Of a DNA stretch of 64,000 nucleotides, positions 1-9,473 are shown piece after piece; the first letter of the stretch is position 1; every line of letters starts with the position of its first letter. The stretch is from Candidatus Omnitrophota bacterium (lineage in GTDB: Bacteria; Ratteibacteria; UBA8468; B48-G9; DTJG01), in the NCBI GenBank assembly GCA_023819255.1, contig JAMWBU010000004.1, positions 1 through 64,000 on the forward strand, in the 5' to 3' direction. The notes under the pieces are model-generated. The model searched no databases, was not told the DNA's origin, and saw only the letters and a program-made list of their open reading frames with translations. The position numbers were made by a program, and so were the translations under genes.

Positions 1-2873
1 GCTGCCCTGTAATCTGGAATATTTACGAAAATTTTCTGATTCTCCTTCACTTCTATTTGTATCTGATGCAGATAAGTAACATTTCCGGAATAAAACAATA
101 GTCCCTGTTGAGTCCAGTCGCCTGTTGAAAGCTGCTGGACATTTCTTACAATTGCCGGGTTGTTGTCAATCATTTTTACTCCAAAGCTCCCAAGTATGTA
201 GATGATTTCAAAACCTGGATGCTGTGCGTTATAAATTGTTTCAAGAACAATCTGATTCTCTTCGACGCATAAAATTGACGGGTCAAATCTCAAAAGCCGC
301 AGTGACCTATCAACCCACCAGCCACTTTCTAAATCAGAGTTTATTTGATGTCCATTGATTGAAATTCTGTAAAGCTCTGGTTTTTCAATGGCAAGGCATG
401 TTTCACCAGTAGGTATAGTTTCAATAAAAAAGCGATACTTCAAACATACATTAGTAGATTTTGTCTTCTGGCTCTCTTTTCTTGCCCATGGCTGCATCAT
501 TGCTTTGCCCCTGATTGGAATCCCGAGATATTTTCTTATTTCCCTATCAATCCTGAGTATTTCATTTTCGTCCTGCCAGGTGCCATCAGAAATTTTCCAT
601 TGCGGTCTGTCCAGAACCAGCACATTGTGTTCAGAAAGTAATATATCCCATTTATCTTTTTCAATCCTGATTTTTTCAATTTCCTGAAGTTTTTGCCTTT
701 TTTCTACAGGAATTGAAATAGTTGTTTTTGGAATAATGTAGAGACGGCTTCCAAGCGCAGGGAAAGATGTTTTTATTGCATAAGTTGAATCCTTTTCTAT
801 GGTTTCGGTGGAATAAAACTTACCTGAGTTAGGGTCAATCTCCACAGGTGCATTTTTCCACGCCGGATTACCGGAAATGATAACATTGTTAAAAGCAATA
901 TTTCTTTCGCAGGAAAGCGCGTGGCGCTCGCCGAGTGGTTTCCACTCCATTGATGTGTTGCAGAGGAAAAGGTAAAATGCCTCCTTATCTTCTCTTAATA
1001 AATAAAGGATTTCTTTTATTTCTTTCCCATTTTCATCAACAATGGAAACACATCGAGCCGATCCCTCAATTTTGTTGATCGCTTGTTCAATAGAATCAGC
1101 CACTTCGAAATATTCACAAATTTCTTCTTTTTTCACAGCGTCAACATAATCCGGGATTTTCTCGACGAAGATGACGTTTCCGCCAGCATCCTTAAATTGT
1201 TTCAATATTTTCAGCGTTGAGCTTCTTATTGTGAATAGCGGAGGTACCAGCACTGTATTGTATGTGGCTTTATTCACCTTTAGAACTGGAAGGCCATCTT
1301 CTCTTATTACTTTCGCCCATTTTGAAAGGATTTCTTCGTCTCCATAATCAAAGTCAATGTGTGATGAGAGCAATGTATCGCAAAGATTAGCATACATAAG
1401 GTCGTACTCAACAACTTCCTTATTAAAACCTTTCCATGTCTTTTTTTCATCATCCCACTGAGGCATTCTGAATAGGCACCACATACTTTCAACAGGGTGT
1501 ATAACAAGAAGATTTCTTTTCTCTGTGCCTTTAGTCATAACCACGTGCAATCTTGCAAAATAATCCTCAACCTTACTGTAAAGATGCCACCACGGCGACT
1601 GATAAAAGATGCTGGCTGGATAATCTCTTTTTGCTTCTGCAAGCATCGTATACCAGGAAAGATGCTGGCATCTCAGGTTTATTCCTAAAGCTAACTGCCA
1701 GTCGCCAAGCGCCTTATGGCCTGAAAATGGGAAATCCCATCCAGTGCATCCATATGTTTCTGTTAGGCGCCACTTTCTTCCGAATTGTCTTGCGACTGAA
1801 CTGACCTGTTTTGCGGTATTGAATTCTCTCCTGTGTTCTGTAAGAAGATCCATTCCAGGCGCCTGCATATACTGGTAAAATCTCATGCAGCTTCCGACCA
1901 CATTTGTCTGGGATGCAAGTGTTTCTTCTGAAAGCACATGGCCTGTAAATAATAACTTATTCTTTTCGCACCACTGGCCTATCTGTCTCGCAAAAGCATC
2001 AACAAAAAGATATGTAATGCAATCGTGATAGTGGTATCTGGGTTTTGAAATTTTCTGTTCTGCTATATCGAAATATATTTCAGGAAGATGATTCATTATG
2101 TCATAGCCATATCTTTTCTTAAACACAACAGGAAGTTTTTCGGTCCAGGGGACCGCTATGATTGTTTCGGGTTCATTTTGAGAGATAAAAAATGTTCTTC
2201 CATAATTAGGTTCGTCTGTAAAAATTCCAGGTATCACATTGCCAAAGTATTTCCCGCAAGAATTTTTATATCTCTGGTGAGTAATTTCAATAAATTTTTT
2301 GACTGCCTGGTGGTTCATTGTATCAAGATATGTGTATCCGTTATACCAGGGGCTTTCCTTTTGGACCTCAATAGTAAAAACAAGATACTTAACTTTATCT
2401 TTCGTCCTTTTTTCTAACTTTTTGACCTTTCTATAGCTTTTTATTTTGTCCTGTTCAAATTCGATCTCGAAAATTCCGGCAACATTCTTTGCATCTTTAA
2501 TTTTTTTATACTCGTCAACAATCTTCATACCAAGATATCTCATTCGGAATTTCTTGTCTTTTGTAACAAGACCACCTGCTGCTCCTGACGGCCATCTGTC
2601 TTCGTCATAAAGATAGGCGAGCATTTTTAACTTTTTTGCTTCATCAGCACAGGCATTTATGCATTCAAACCACTCTTTTGAAAGATACTCTGTGTCAAGA
2701 CCAACGCGCGAATGCATAAAGAATCCGCCAAGACCCATTTCTTTCATGATTCTTATCTGACGTCTCAATTCTTCTGGCTCAAGTTTTCCATTCCATGCCC
2801 AGAATGGCGCGCCCCTGTAAATGGATGGAAGTTTTTCGAGTTCTTTCAAAATCGCATTAATATTTTTTGACAT
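1..2873 (-). CDS. GH106-like glycoside hydrolase (3' end outside window)
   Basis: The reading frame is open from an ATG at 2873 to the window edge, giving at least 957 codons; the C-terminus is missing. The start follows AAGGAGG. The N-terminus has the pattern GAPFWAWNGKLEPEELRRQI followed by MKEMGLGGFFMHSR, typical of the large (about 1000-residue) family that includes GH106 alpha-L-rhamnosidases. A later TETYGCTGW segment resembles the family's acidic active-site region. No signal peptide is visible, so a cytoplasmic enzyme acting on imported oligosaccharides is plausible. It lies just downstream of an oligogalacturonate lyase-like gene on the same strand, which suggests rhamnogalacturonan or pectin breakdown. 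Family assignment is from motif memory; the substrate is inferred. Confidence 0.72.
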   Translation of the reverse strand, partial: MSKNINAILKELEKLPSIYRGAPFWAWNGKLEPEELRRQIRIMKEMGLGGFFMHSRVGLDTEYLSKEWFECINACADEAKKLKMLAYLYDEDRWPSGAAGGLVTKDKKFRMRYLGMKIVDEYKKIKDAKNVAGIFEIEFEQDKIKSYRKVKKLEKRTKDKVKYLVFTIEVQKESPWYNGYTYLDTMNHQAVKKFIEITHQRYKNSCGKYFGNVIPGIFTDEPNYGRTFFISQNEPETIIAVPWTEKLPVVFKKRYGYDIMNHLPEIYFDIAEQKISKPRYHYHDCITYLFVDAFARQIGQWCEKNKLLFTGHVLSEETLASQTNVVGSCMRFYQYMQAPGMDLLTEHRREFNTAKQVSSVARQFGRKWRLTETYGCTGWDFPFSGHKALGDWQLALGINLRCQHLSWYTMLAEAKRDYPASIFYQSPWWHLYSKVEDYFARLHVVMTKGTEKRNLLVIHPVESMWCLFRMPQWDDEKKTWKGFNKEVVEYDLMYANLCDTLLSSHIDFDYGDEEILSKWAKVIREDGLPVLKVNKATYNTVLVPPLFTIRSSTLKILKQFKDAGGNVIFVEKIPDYVDAVKKEEICEYFEVADSIEQAINKIEGSARCVSIVDENGKEIKEILYLLREDKEAFYLFLCNTSMEWKPLGERHALSCERNIAFNNVIISGNPAWKNAPVEIDPNSGKFYSTETIEKDSTYAIKTSFPALGSRLYIIPKTTISIPVEKRQKLQEIEKIRIEKDKWDILLSEHNVLVLDRPQWKISDGTWQDENEILRIDREIRKYLGIPIRGKAMMQPWARKESQKTKSTNVCLKYRFFIETIPTGETCLAIEKPELYRISINGHQINSDLESGWWVDRSLRLLRFDPSILCVEENQIVLETIYNAQHPGFEIIYILGSFGVKMIDNNPAIVRNVQQLSTGDWTQQGLLFYSGNVTYLHQIQIEVKENQKIFVNIPDYRA

Positions 2874-2896
2874 GCGTCCTCCTTTTTGTGTTCATT

Positions 2897-2926
2897 AATA
2901 TACAACATACAAAACATTTCAGTCAA
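2897..2926 (-). promoter_or_regulatory. Predicted sigma70-type promoter for the GH106-like gene
   Basis: On the minus strand there is TTGACT (2926-2921), an 18-base spacer and TATATT (2902-2897), about 25 bases upstream of the start codon at 2873. It occupies the short gap after the oligogalacturonate lyase-like gene, so the glycosidase could be transcribed independently of it. Confidence 0.5.
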
Positions 2927-2935
2927 GCATATCTT

Positions 2936-4012
2936 TTATAGCGGCACAATGAATAGGGAGCTTTTTCCATCGCGGTCTGAAGTAAATATGACATAAGTCC
3001 CTTTCGGGCTGAATGAGGGATGGACATGACCCAGCTGGTTTCTTTCGGGATTGCAGGAAGAATCTGGCCAGCAGAGTATTTGAGATTTTCCTGTTTCAAT
3101 GTTGATAATGTATAATTCATTCTCTTTTTGTTGCTGGACATCAGAGACAATCAATTTATTGTCCATTGAAATGGCTGAATGTCCGAGCAATCTTTTTTCT
3201 GAAAAAAAATGTTCTTTATAATCAGAGCCATTTATGTCAATTGAAGAGATAAATGTCGGCACCCAGGACGGCACAGTTTTTTTATGAAAGTATAAGCGGT
3301 TATTAGTGCCGTGACCCCAGTATTCGTGTGTTGCGCGGAAGCCTGCTGGCATTACGAGAAATGGTTCGAGTGTTTCATTTTCAACATCCAGCTTCCACGC
3401 TCTCGCTCTTTTGTCCGGTGGCAATGAAAAATTATTCTGCATATCAGGCAGTATGTTAAATGTAACAATCAATTTTTCCGATGGTGCCGCAAGCAAATGA
3501 GAAATCTTTTTACACTCTTGCGGAAGCGGATATGTGCCTGAGATTTGCTGGTTGCCAGATAATTTTTTATAGACTATGCCAGTACGGCCATCTTCATTTT
3601 TATAAAGGCCTGAAACCCAGTTTCCTCTTTCTGAAATAGCAGGTCCAGCAGTTATCTCAGTCCATTGGTTTTCTTTTTCTAACAGAACAGTTCTATCGAG
3701 ATTTTCTATGTCTGCACATACAATTCTTTTTCCGTCATTCCATATTATATACTGGTCAAAACAAGTGTAGTTATAACATTTTCCAAAATTTTCTGTGATT
3801 TGGGTTGTTTCAAGACTCTCAATTTCCATCCTGTATAATTCAAAATTTCCTGTTTTATTTGAACTGAAAATTACATATCTTTCATCTGCTGAAAATGCCT
3901 GAAAATACATATACGGAGCGACGCAATCGCAGCCATCCATGTAAAACTTCAATATTTTCCTGCCTGTTTTTTCATCAAATATCGTTTGCTTTTTCATAGG
4001 AAATATATCCAC
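2936..4012 (-). CDS. Oligogalacturonate lyase-like beta-propeller protein (PL22 type)
   Basis: This 358-residue protein resembles PL22 oligogalacturonate lyases (usually about 385 residues), which cleave unsaturated digalacturonate and related oligomers to 5-keto-4-deoxyuronate. Seen: propeller repeats such as SADERYVIFSSNKTGNFELY, a HEYWGHG segment, and near the C-terminus NQLGHVHPSFSP. The last has the Q-x2-H-x-H spacing of the metal-binding Gln and His residues known in the family, and HEYWGHG could supply the remaining His. The GTG at 4012 is preferred as start because GGAG lies five bases upstream; the ATG at 3997 has no such site. No signal peptide, consistent with a cytoplasmic enzyme. 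A generic TolB-like propeller is the alternative. Confidence 0.75.
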   Translation of the reverse strand: MDIFPMKKQTIFDEKTGRKILKFYMDGCDCVAPYMYFQAFSADERYVIFSSNKTGNFELYRMEIESLETTQITENFGKCYNYTCFDQYIIWNDGKRIVCADIENLDRTVLLEKENQWTEITAGPAISERGNWVSGLYKNEDGRTGIVYKKLSGNQQISGTYPLPQECKKISHLLAAPSEKLIVTFNILPDMQNNFSLPPDKRARAWKLDVENETLEPFLVMPAGFRATHEYWGHGTNNRLYFHKKTVPSWVPTFISSIDINGSDYKEHFFSEKRLLGHSAISMDNKLIVSDVQQQKENELYIINIETGKSQILCWPDSSCNPERNQLGHVHPSFSPKGTYVIFTSDRDGKSSLFIVPL

Positions 4013-4055
4013 AATTTCTCCATTTATTTTTGAAGGGAATTTTTAATGCTTGTTT

Positions 4056-4084
4056 ATTTTACTACTGAACGGTTGCAAAGTAAA
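4056..4084 (-). promoter_or_regulatory. Possible promoter for the oligogalacturonate lyase-like gene
   Basis: On the minus strand there is TTTACT (4084-4079), a 17-base spacer and TAAAAT (4061-4056), upstream of the GTG at 4012. The region is very AT-rich and the -35 hexamer is weak, so this is tentative. Confidence 0.33.
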
Positions 4085-4178
4085 GAATTTTATTTAAAAT
4101 TTGTTTATGAAATGTCAGCTATAATTTAATAAAAATAAATTTGACAAGGAATTGAAGTTTAGAAAATTAAGAGAAAAA

Positions 4179-4207
4179 TTGAAAACTGTTACCAGATTCA
4201 TTATAAT
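4179..4207 (+). promoter_or_regulatory. Predicted promoter for the H-X9-DG pseudopilin
   Basis: TTGAAA (4179-4184), a 17-base spacer and a perfect TATAAT (4202-4207) lie about 55 bases upstream of the start at 4263. They sit in the 250-base divergent gap 4013-4262, which otherwise holds only AT-rich sequence and a second TTGACA at 4141 without a good -10 partner. Confidence 0.6.
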
Positions 4208-4262
4208 AAATATCAGAGGACAAAAGGATGAATCAATAAAATAACAAAAAAAGGAGGTAAAA

Positions 4263-5036
4263 ATGGACAGAAAAGGATTTACACTAATAGAACTGCTTGT
4301 AGTTATAGCGATAGTGGCGATTTTATCAGCGATGTTACTTCCTGCGTTAAGCAGGGCCAGGGAAAAAGCAAGGGCTGCTGTATGTATGAACAATTTAAAA
4401 CAATGCGGATTTGCTTTCCATATGTACGCGAATGATTATGATGAGTTTTTACCTCCGGCATATTACAGGGAAGGTAACTATGATTACTGGTTTCATCTTA
4501 TTGCAATTTACCTGGGAAAGTCAATTGATCATAATTCTTCTACACCATATAAATTTGAATTTGGGCTTATGAAACCAAGCAGACCGCAGGGTATACCGTT
4601 TATGCCATGTCCATCTGCTCGCATTGAAATAAAAACAAGAAATAATGATACTTATACATACAGTGTTAACTATTATTATGGATCACGAGATGATACCGTA
4701 ATAGGAGTATTTGGGCCATATCAAACCGGATCTCCTTATTATAAGGGTTCTAAAAAACTGAGTCAGATAAAAAATCAGAACTGTTTTCTCGTTGTGGATG
4801 GGACTTATAATTCTGTATACAATATTCTGGGAGCCCCTTTGAATACAGATACAGACGCTGATGGAGTAAACGATACTTACTATTATTTACTTTCTGACCT
4901 TCCGAGGAGTCAGTATAACTACACCAGCCCCAGGCATTCAAATGGATACACTGCTCTTATGGCAGATGGTTCTGTAAAATATATTAATTTTTTGGAATTT
5001 TTAACAAATCAGGAATACTGGCGCGCTATAAAATAA
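4263..5036 (+). CDS. Type II/IV pseudopilin with H-X9-DG motif (DUF1559-like)
   Basis: A 257-residue prepilin-like protein. The N-terminus [20 protein letters not shown] is a class III signal peptide with the G/FTLIE prepilin-peptidase site and the hydrophobic helix. Near the C-terminus is [14 protein letters not shown], the H-X9-DG motif of prepilin-processing-associated proteins that are abundant in Planctomycetes, Lentisphaerae and similar phyla. A strong AAAGGAGGT precedes the ATG. It is expected to be cleaved and methylated by a prepilin peptidase and placed in a secretion-type pseudopilus or at the cell surface. It is followed at once by an exported beta-helix protein, but a role in export of that protein is only a guess. 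Confidence 0.9.
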   Translation: MDRKGFTLIELLVVIAIVAILSAMLLPALSRAREKARAAVCMNNLKQCGFAFHMYANDYDEFLPPAYYREGNYDYWFHLIAIYLGKSIDHNSSTPYKFEFGLMKPSRPQGIPFMPCPSARIEIKTRNNDTYTYSVNYYYGSRDDTVIGVFGPYQTGSPYYKGSKKLSQIKNQNCFLVVDGTYNSVYNILGAPLNTDTDADGVNDTYYYLLSDLPRSQYNYTSPRHSNGYTALMADGSVKYINFLEFLTNQEYWRAIK

Positions 5037-5065
5037 ATTTTAAGGAAATGATCATAGGGGGGATT

Positions 5066-7102
5066 ATGGATAAATTTTTCTATTTGATTAGAAATGCATT
5101 TATGATTTGTACTGTGCTGTTTTTATTCGGAGTCAATGGTTCTTTTCCTCAAGCTAAGAAAGAAAAAATTGCTCCGAATACGCAGGCGATTGAAGAGATT
5201 AATCAGGGCAAGAAAAACATTGCGTATGCCTCCTGGTGGGGATTTGATCCCGAAGATGCAACAGAAGCACTCCAATCAGCAATTGATTCAGGTGTCCAAA
5301 AAGTGATTGTTGATAATACAGGGAAACCATGGGTCATTGGAAAAACAATTCACTTGCGCAGTAATCAGGAAATTATCTTTGAGAAAGGAGTAATTGTTGA
5401 GGCGAAAAAAGGAGCCTTTTCAGGTAAATATGATTGTCTCTTTCTTGCTGAATCCCAGAGTAATATTGTTCTTAATGGCTATGGTGCGACTTTGAAAATG
5501 AGAAAGATGGATTACACAAAGCCACCTTATGAAAAAGCAGAATGGAGACACATACTTGCTCTTAAAAGCAGTGAAAATGTGAAAGTTTATGGTTTAACAC
5601 TTTCAAGCAGTGGTGGAGATGGAGTTTATATTGGTGTATCAAGAAAAGGTGTTCCATGTAAGAACATTCATATAAAAGATGTGATTTGTATCGATAATTA
5701 CCGTCAAGGTATAAGTGTCATAAGTGCTGACAACTTAATTATCGAAAACGTTATATTACAGGATACTGAAGGCACTTTGCCGATGGCAGGTATCGATTTT
5801 GAACCAAATGAACCTTCGGAAATGCTTTCAAACATAATTATGAGAAACTGCATATCTCAAAACAACGCCGGGTTTGGTTTCGCTTTCTATCTAAATTACC
5901 TGAATAACATTTCTCATCCCGTGTCAATTCGCATTGAAAAATGTAAAGCGATCGGGAATAAGGCAGGTGTATGGATTTCTTCAGGTAATAGCAAAGATGC
6001 GGCTGTTAAAGGTTCTATAGAGTTTGTCGACTGCGTTTTTGAAAATAGTGATCAGCCAGGAATTGTTATCAGTGACAAGTATCCGGAAAACTTAAAAGTC
6101 AGGTTTGTTGATTGCAAGATTAGTAAAACATCAGTCAAACAACCAGAGCAAGCCCCAATTTTTTTTGTATGCTCCCGTAATAGTTCTGAACCAGTTGGGG
6201 GAGTTGATTTCATTAACTGTGAAATAAATGATGAGATTGAGCGAATGCCTTTCGCTTTTTCTGACTACAGCGGTGGTAGAGTTAAATTGAAAGATATAAC
6301 GGGTACAATAAAAGTTGTTCGCAATAATTTTCAGAAGGAATACAGAATTACACAGGAGTTACTCAGTCAGTGGATTCCATCCCAGATTTCTAAACAGTTT
6401 GCAGATTTTAATTTAGAAAACTTGAATAAATTAGAACCATTGTTTCCTGATGCTAAATTTCCGGCAGGCATCTCTTCTAATATAAGATTTCGCGGTGCTG
6501 CTGAATTTCTGATATGGGCAAAAAAAGGTGAAATTGTTTCTTATATAATGGAAGTTCAACCTGTTACCACAGGCGCTCAGCCATTAGATTTAATGATAAT
6601 TACTCCTTCGGGTAAAAGTTTTGGGAAGAGAAATTTGTTGGGAGAAAATAAAAATGAATTTATTGCTGATGAGACAGGGGTCTACCGCATTGTTTGCAAA
6701 GCAGATTATTCTGTAGCTATAACAATGAAATCCTGCACGCATAGATTTTGTTTTTTTGCTGCTGATAAAGCTTTTCACTTTTTTCTTACAACAGGCGAAT
6801 TATACTTTCTTGTTCCAAGGGGTATTAAAGAATTCGGTATAAATGTTTATGGTGATGCTGGCGAGGCAGTGAAAGCTATCGTTTATGATGAAAAAAAACA
6901 AATTCTGGGGCAAAAGGATAATATAATTAAAGCACATCAGTTTGTTGTCGCAAGAGATAGTTTTGATAAGGAAGAAATTTATTCAATTAGTTTTGAAAGA
7001 CCTTCTTCAGGACACTTTGAAGATTTTTATGTTAGACTTCAGGGTATTCCGGCCTTGTTTGTTCCTGTTAAAGAGGCTTTACTTAAGCTGGTTGAAAATT
7101 AG
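5066..7102 (+). CDS. Exported parallel beta-helix protein (pectate lyase-like fold)
   Basis: This 678-residue protein has a signal peptide (MDKFFYLIRNAFMICTVLFL...) and then a pectate lyase-like N-cap (PEDATEALQSAIDSGVQKVI). About residues 110-390 are right-handed parallel beta-helix coils, recognisable from repeated short I/V strands and N ladders (NIHIKDV, NLIIENV, NIIMRNC, FVDCVF). A C-terminal beta-rich region of about 250 residues follows. ATG 5066 is chosen because AGGGGGG ends four bases upstream; an in-frame ATG at 5048 has a poorer site. The fold is shared by polygalacturonases, pectate lyases and epimerases, and I cannot identify catalytic residues. Neighbouring pectin-related genes make a polysaccharide role likely. 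Confidence 0.75.
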   Translation: MDKFFYLIRNAFMICTVLFLFGVNGSFPQAKKEKIAPNTQAIEEINQGKKNIAYASWWGFDPEDATEALQSAIDSGVQKVIVDNTGKPWVIGKTIHLRSNQEIIFEKGVIVEAKKGAFSGKYDCLFLAESQSNIVLNGYGATLKMRKMDYTKPPYEKAEWRHILALKSSENVKVYGLTLSSSGGDGVYIGVSRKGVPCKNIHIKDVICIDNYRQGISVISADNLIIENVILQDTEGTLPMAGIDFEPNEPSEMLSNIIMRNCISQNNAGFGFAFYLNYLNNISHPVSIRIEKCKAIGNKAGVWISSGNSKDAAVKGSIEFVDCVFENSDQPGIVISDKYPENLKVRFVDCKISKTSVKQPEQAPIFFVCSRNSSEPVGGVDFINCEINDEIERMPFAFSDYSGGRVKLKDITGTIKVVRNNFQKEYRITQELLSQWIPSQISKQFADFNLENLNKLEPLFPDAKFPAGISSNIRFRGAAEFLIWAKKGEIVSYIMEVQPVTTGAQPLDLMIITPSGKSFGKRNLLGENKNEFIADETGVYRIVCKADYSVAITMKSCTHRFCFFAADKAFHFFLTTGELYFLVPRGIKEFGINVYGDAGEAVKAIVYDEKKQILGQKDNIIKAHQFVVARDSFDKEEIYSISFERPSSGHFEDFYVRLQGIPALFVPVKEALLKLVEN

Positions 7103-7189
7103 ATTGCAACAAAGAAAAAAATTTTAAATTTCATGGTTATTTTTGTTTTCAGGTTAGCGCAAATCACATTTCTCCGATAAAAAAAGTTT

Positions 7190-7218
7190 TTGACATGACC
7201 TTATTAAAATTGTAAAAT
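7190..7218 (+). promoter_or_regulatory. Predicted sigma70 promoter of the gap-pgk-tpiA operon
   Basis: A perfect TTGACA (7190-7195), a 17-base spacer and TAAAAT (7213-7218) lie 38 bases upstream of the gap start codon. AAAGGAGG precedes the ATG. The rest of the gap 7103-7256 shows no clear terminator for the upstream beta-helix gene. Confidence 0.75.
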
Positions 7219-7256
7219 ACATTCAACGATCACATTTCCCAACAAAAGGAGGAGTT

Positions 7257-8261
7257 ATGAGAGTTGCCATTAACGGTTTTGGTAGAATCGGAAGACTTGT
7301 TTTAAGAGCCGCCATTGAGAAAGGAGCGAAAGATTTTGAGATTGTTGCTTTCAATGATATCGCAGATGTTAAGACAAATGCGCATCTTTTCAAATATGAC
7401 TCAAACTACGGAATTTTTCAGGGGACGGTCGAGGTAAGAGATAAAGAAATTGCGATAAACGGCAAGCCTTATAGAGTTCTTATCGAAAAGGACCCGAAAA
7501 ATCTTCCATGGAAATCGATGAATGTTGACCTTGTTGTTGAATCCACAGGTCTTTTCACTGAGGCGGAAAAAGCAAGAGCCCATATCGAAGCGGGCGCAAG
7601 AAAAGTTGTTATAACTGCTCCTGCAAAGGGTGAGGATGCAATGATTGTTATGGGGGTAAATGACTCAGCGTATGACCCTGCGAAACACAACATTATATCC
7701 AATGCCTCCTGCACCACAAACTGTCTCGCGCCCATGGTTAAAGTTCTTGATGATGCGTTCGGGGTAATCAAAGGATTGATGACAACAATCCATGCATATA
7801 CAAACGACCAGAGGATTCTGGATCTTCCGCATAAAGATCTTCGAAGAGCAAGAGCGGCTGCTCTTTCAATGATACCGACAACAACCGGTGCTGCGAAGGC
7901 AATAGGAAAGGTTATTCCAAAATTGAATGGGAAATTGAACGGCATTGCTATCAGAGTTCCCACTCCAACAGTTTCAATTGTAGATTTTGTCGCTCAAACT
8001 GATAAAAGTGTTGATGAAAAAACAGTTAATGATGCATTCAAAAAGGCTGCTGAGACAAATCTGAAAAATATTATTCAATACTGTGATGAACCACTTGTTT
8101 CAAGGGATTTTGTGAAAAATGAACACTCCTGCATTTTTGATGCGCCCTCAACCTATGTCATTGATGGAAATATGGTGAAGGTTTTTGGCTGGTATGATAA
8201 TGAATGGGGTTACAGTTGTAGGGTTGTCGATCTTTTAACAATGATAAGCAAGAAAGGTTAA
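7257..8261 (+). CDS. gap: Glyceraldehyde-3-phosphate dehydrogenase
   Basis: A 334-residue type I GAPDH, which oxidises and phosphorylates glyceraldehyde 3-phosphate with NAD(P). Seen: the N-terminal nucleotide-binding motif [15 protein letters not shown], the catalytic signature [16 protein letters not shown] with the active-site Cys at about residue 151, and the C-terminal [15 protein letters not shown]. Length is normal. It is the first gene of a glycolytic operon, 20 bases upstream of pgk. The start has a strong AAAGGAGGAG site. Confidence 0.98.
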   Translation: MRVAINGFGRIGRLVLRAAIEKGAKDFEIVAFNDIADVKTNAHLFKYDSNYGIFQGTVEVRDKEIAINGKPYRVLIEKDPKNLPWKSMNVDLVVESTGLFTEAEKARAHIEAGARKVVITAPAKGEDAMIVMGVNDSAYDPAKHNIISNASCTTNCLAPMVKVLDDAFGVIKGLMTTIHAYTNDQRILDLPHKDLRRARAAALSMIPTTTGAAKAIGKVIPKLNGKLNGIAIRVPTPTVSIVDFVAQTDKSVDEKTVNDAFKKAAETNLKNIIQYCDEPLVSRDFVKNEHSCIFDAPSTYVIDGNMVKVFGWYDNEWGYSCRVVDLLTMISKKG

Positions 8262-8281
8262 GTTTCCACCAGGGGGAAACT

Positions 8282-9466
8282 ATGAAATTATTAACAATTC
8301 AGGGTAAGGATTATTCAGGAAAGCGCGTTTTTGTGCGAGTTGATTTTAATGTGCCGCTGGATAAGGACCAACACATTACCGACGACACAAGAATAAGGGC
8401 TTCTCTTGAAACAATAAATTTCTTGTTAAACCAGAAAGCCACAGTAATACTTGCTTCTCATCTTGGAAGACCAAAAGGAAAGCCAGAGTCCTCAATGAGT
8501 CTTTCACCAGTAGCAAGACATCTTTCAGCACTTATCGGCAAGCAGGTTTTATTTGCAAACGATTGTATTGGGCAGGAAGCAAAGAAGATCGTTAACTCCG
8601 CTGTAGCCGGAGACATAGTATTGCTTGAAAATTTAAGATTCCATCCCGGAGAAGAAGAAAATGACGAGGTATTTTCAAAAGCTCTGGCTGAACTTGCAGA
8701 CTGTTATGTGAACGATGCATTCGGTTCATCTCATCGAGCTCATGCCTCGATCGTTGGGATAACAAATTTCTTAAAGGATAAGGCAGCGGGTTTTCTCATA
8801 GAAAAAGAAGTCAAAGCTCTCAGCAAGCTTATGGAAAATCCTGAAAGGCCTTTTTTATTAATCGTTGGTGGAGCAAAGGTGAGTGATAAGATAGGTATGC
8901 TTAGAAATCTGCTTGACAAGGTTGATACAATGATTACAGGCGGAGTGATGGCTTATACATTTATCAGGGCAAATAACTGGGAGACAGGAAATTCAAAGGT
9001 GGAATACGATTCCATTCCGCTTGCGAAAGAGATTTACAAGGAAATAAGAAAAAGACATTTAGAGTTCCACACTCCGCTTGACCATGTTGTGGCAGACAGA
9101 ATTGCTGAGGATGCTCATTATTTCACGACAGAAAGAGGCACTGTGCCGATAGGCTGGATAGGCGTGGATATCGGTCCACAGGCAGTCTGGGAATATACTG
9201 ATTGTATAAAAAGGGCAAGGACAATTTTCTGGAATGGCCCTATGGGCGTTTTTGAGATAGAACCTTTTGCTAAAGGGACCATTGAGATAGCAAAAGCGGT
9301 TGCGGAAAGCGACGCATTTACAGTGATTGGCGGAGGAGACTCAATAGCGGCAGTGAATAAAGCAGGTGTTGCTGATAAAATCTCCCATATTTGCACAGGT
9401 GGCGGAGCTTCTCTTGAGTTCCTCGAGGGAAAGGGACTGCCGGGAATTGATATACTCAAAAAGTGA
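8282..9466 (+). CDS. pgk: Phosphoglycerate kinase
   Basis: A 394-residue monofunctional PGK, transferring phosphate from 1,3-bisphosphoglycerate to ADP. Seen: the substrate-binding VRVDFNVPLD, the LASHLGRPKG segment, the hinge and nucleotide domains (LIVGGAKVSDKIG, WNGPMGVFE) and the C-terminal GGGDSIAAVNKAGV and CTGGGASLEFLEG. Length fits the family. It is preceded by gap and followed after only seven bases by tpiA, so the three are cotranscribed. It is not fused to tpiA, as occurs in Thermotoga. Confidence 0.98.
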   Translation: MKLLTIQGKDYSGKRVFVRVDFNVPLDKDQHITDDTRIRASLETINFLLNQKATVILASHLGRPKGKPESSMSLSPVARHLSALIGKQVLFANDCIGQEAKKIVNSAVAGDIVLLENLRFHPGEEENDEVFSKALAELADCYVNDAFGSSHRAHASIVGITNFLKDKAAGFLIEKEVKALSKLMENPERPFLLIVGGAKVSDKIGMLRNLLDKVDTMITGGVMAYTFIRANNWETGNSKVEYDSIPLAKEIYKEIRKRHLEFHTPLDHVVADRIAEDAHYFTTERGTVPIGWIGVDIGPQAVWEYTDCIKRARTIFWNGPMGVFEIEPFAKGTIEIAKAVAESDAFTVIGGGDSIAAVNKAGVADKISHICTGGGASLEFLEGKGLPGIDILKK

Positions 9467-9473
9467 GGAAAAA

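Noticed and set aside
388-687. Plus-strand reading frame encoding a hydrophobic protein
   Set aside because: It lies antisense to the GH106-like gene, whose frame is open and has family motifs throughout; no Shine-Dalgarno sequence precedes it.
4141-4169. TTGACA at 4141 as the pseudopilin promoter
   Set aside because: No good -10 hexamer lies at 16-18 bases, whereas TTGAAA-17-TATAAT at 4179-4207 is much better and nearer.
7469-7963. Long minus-strand reading frame inside gap
   Set aside because: It is a shadow of the highly conserved gap frame and has no homology-like features.
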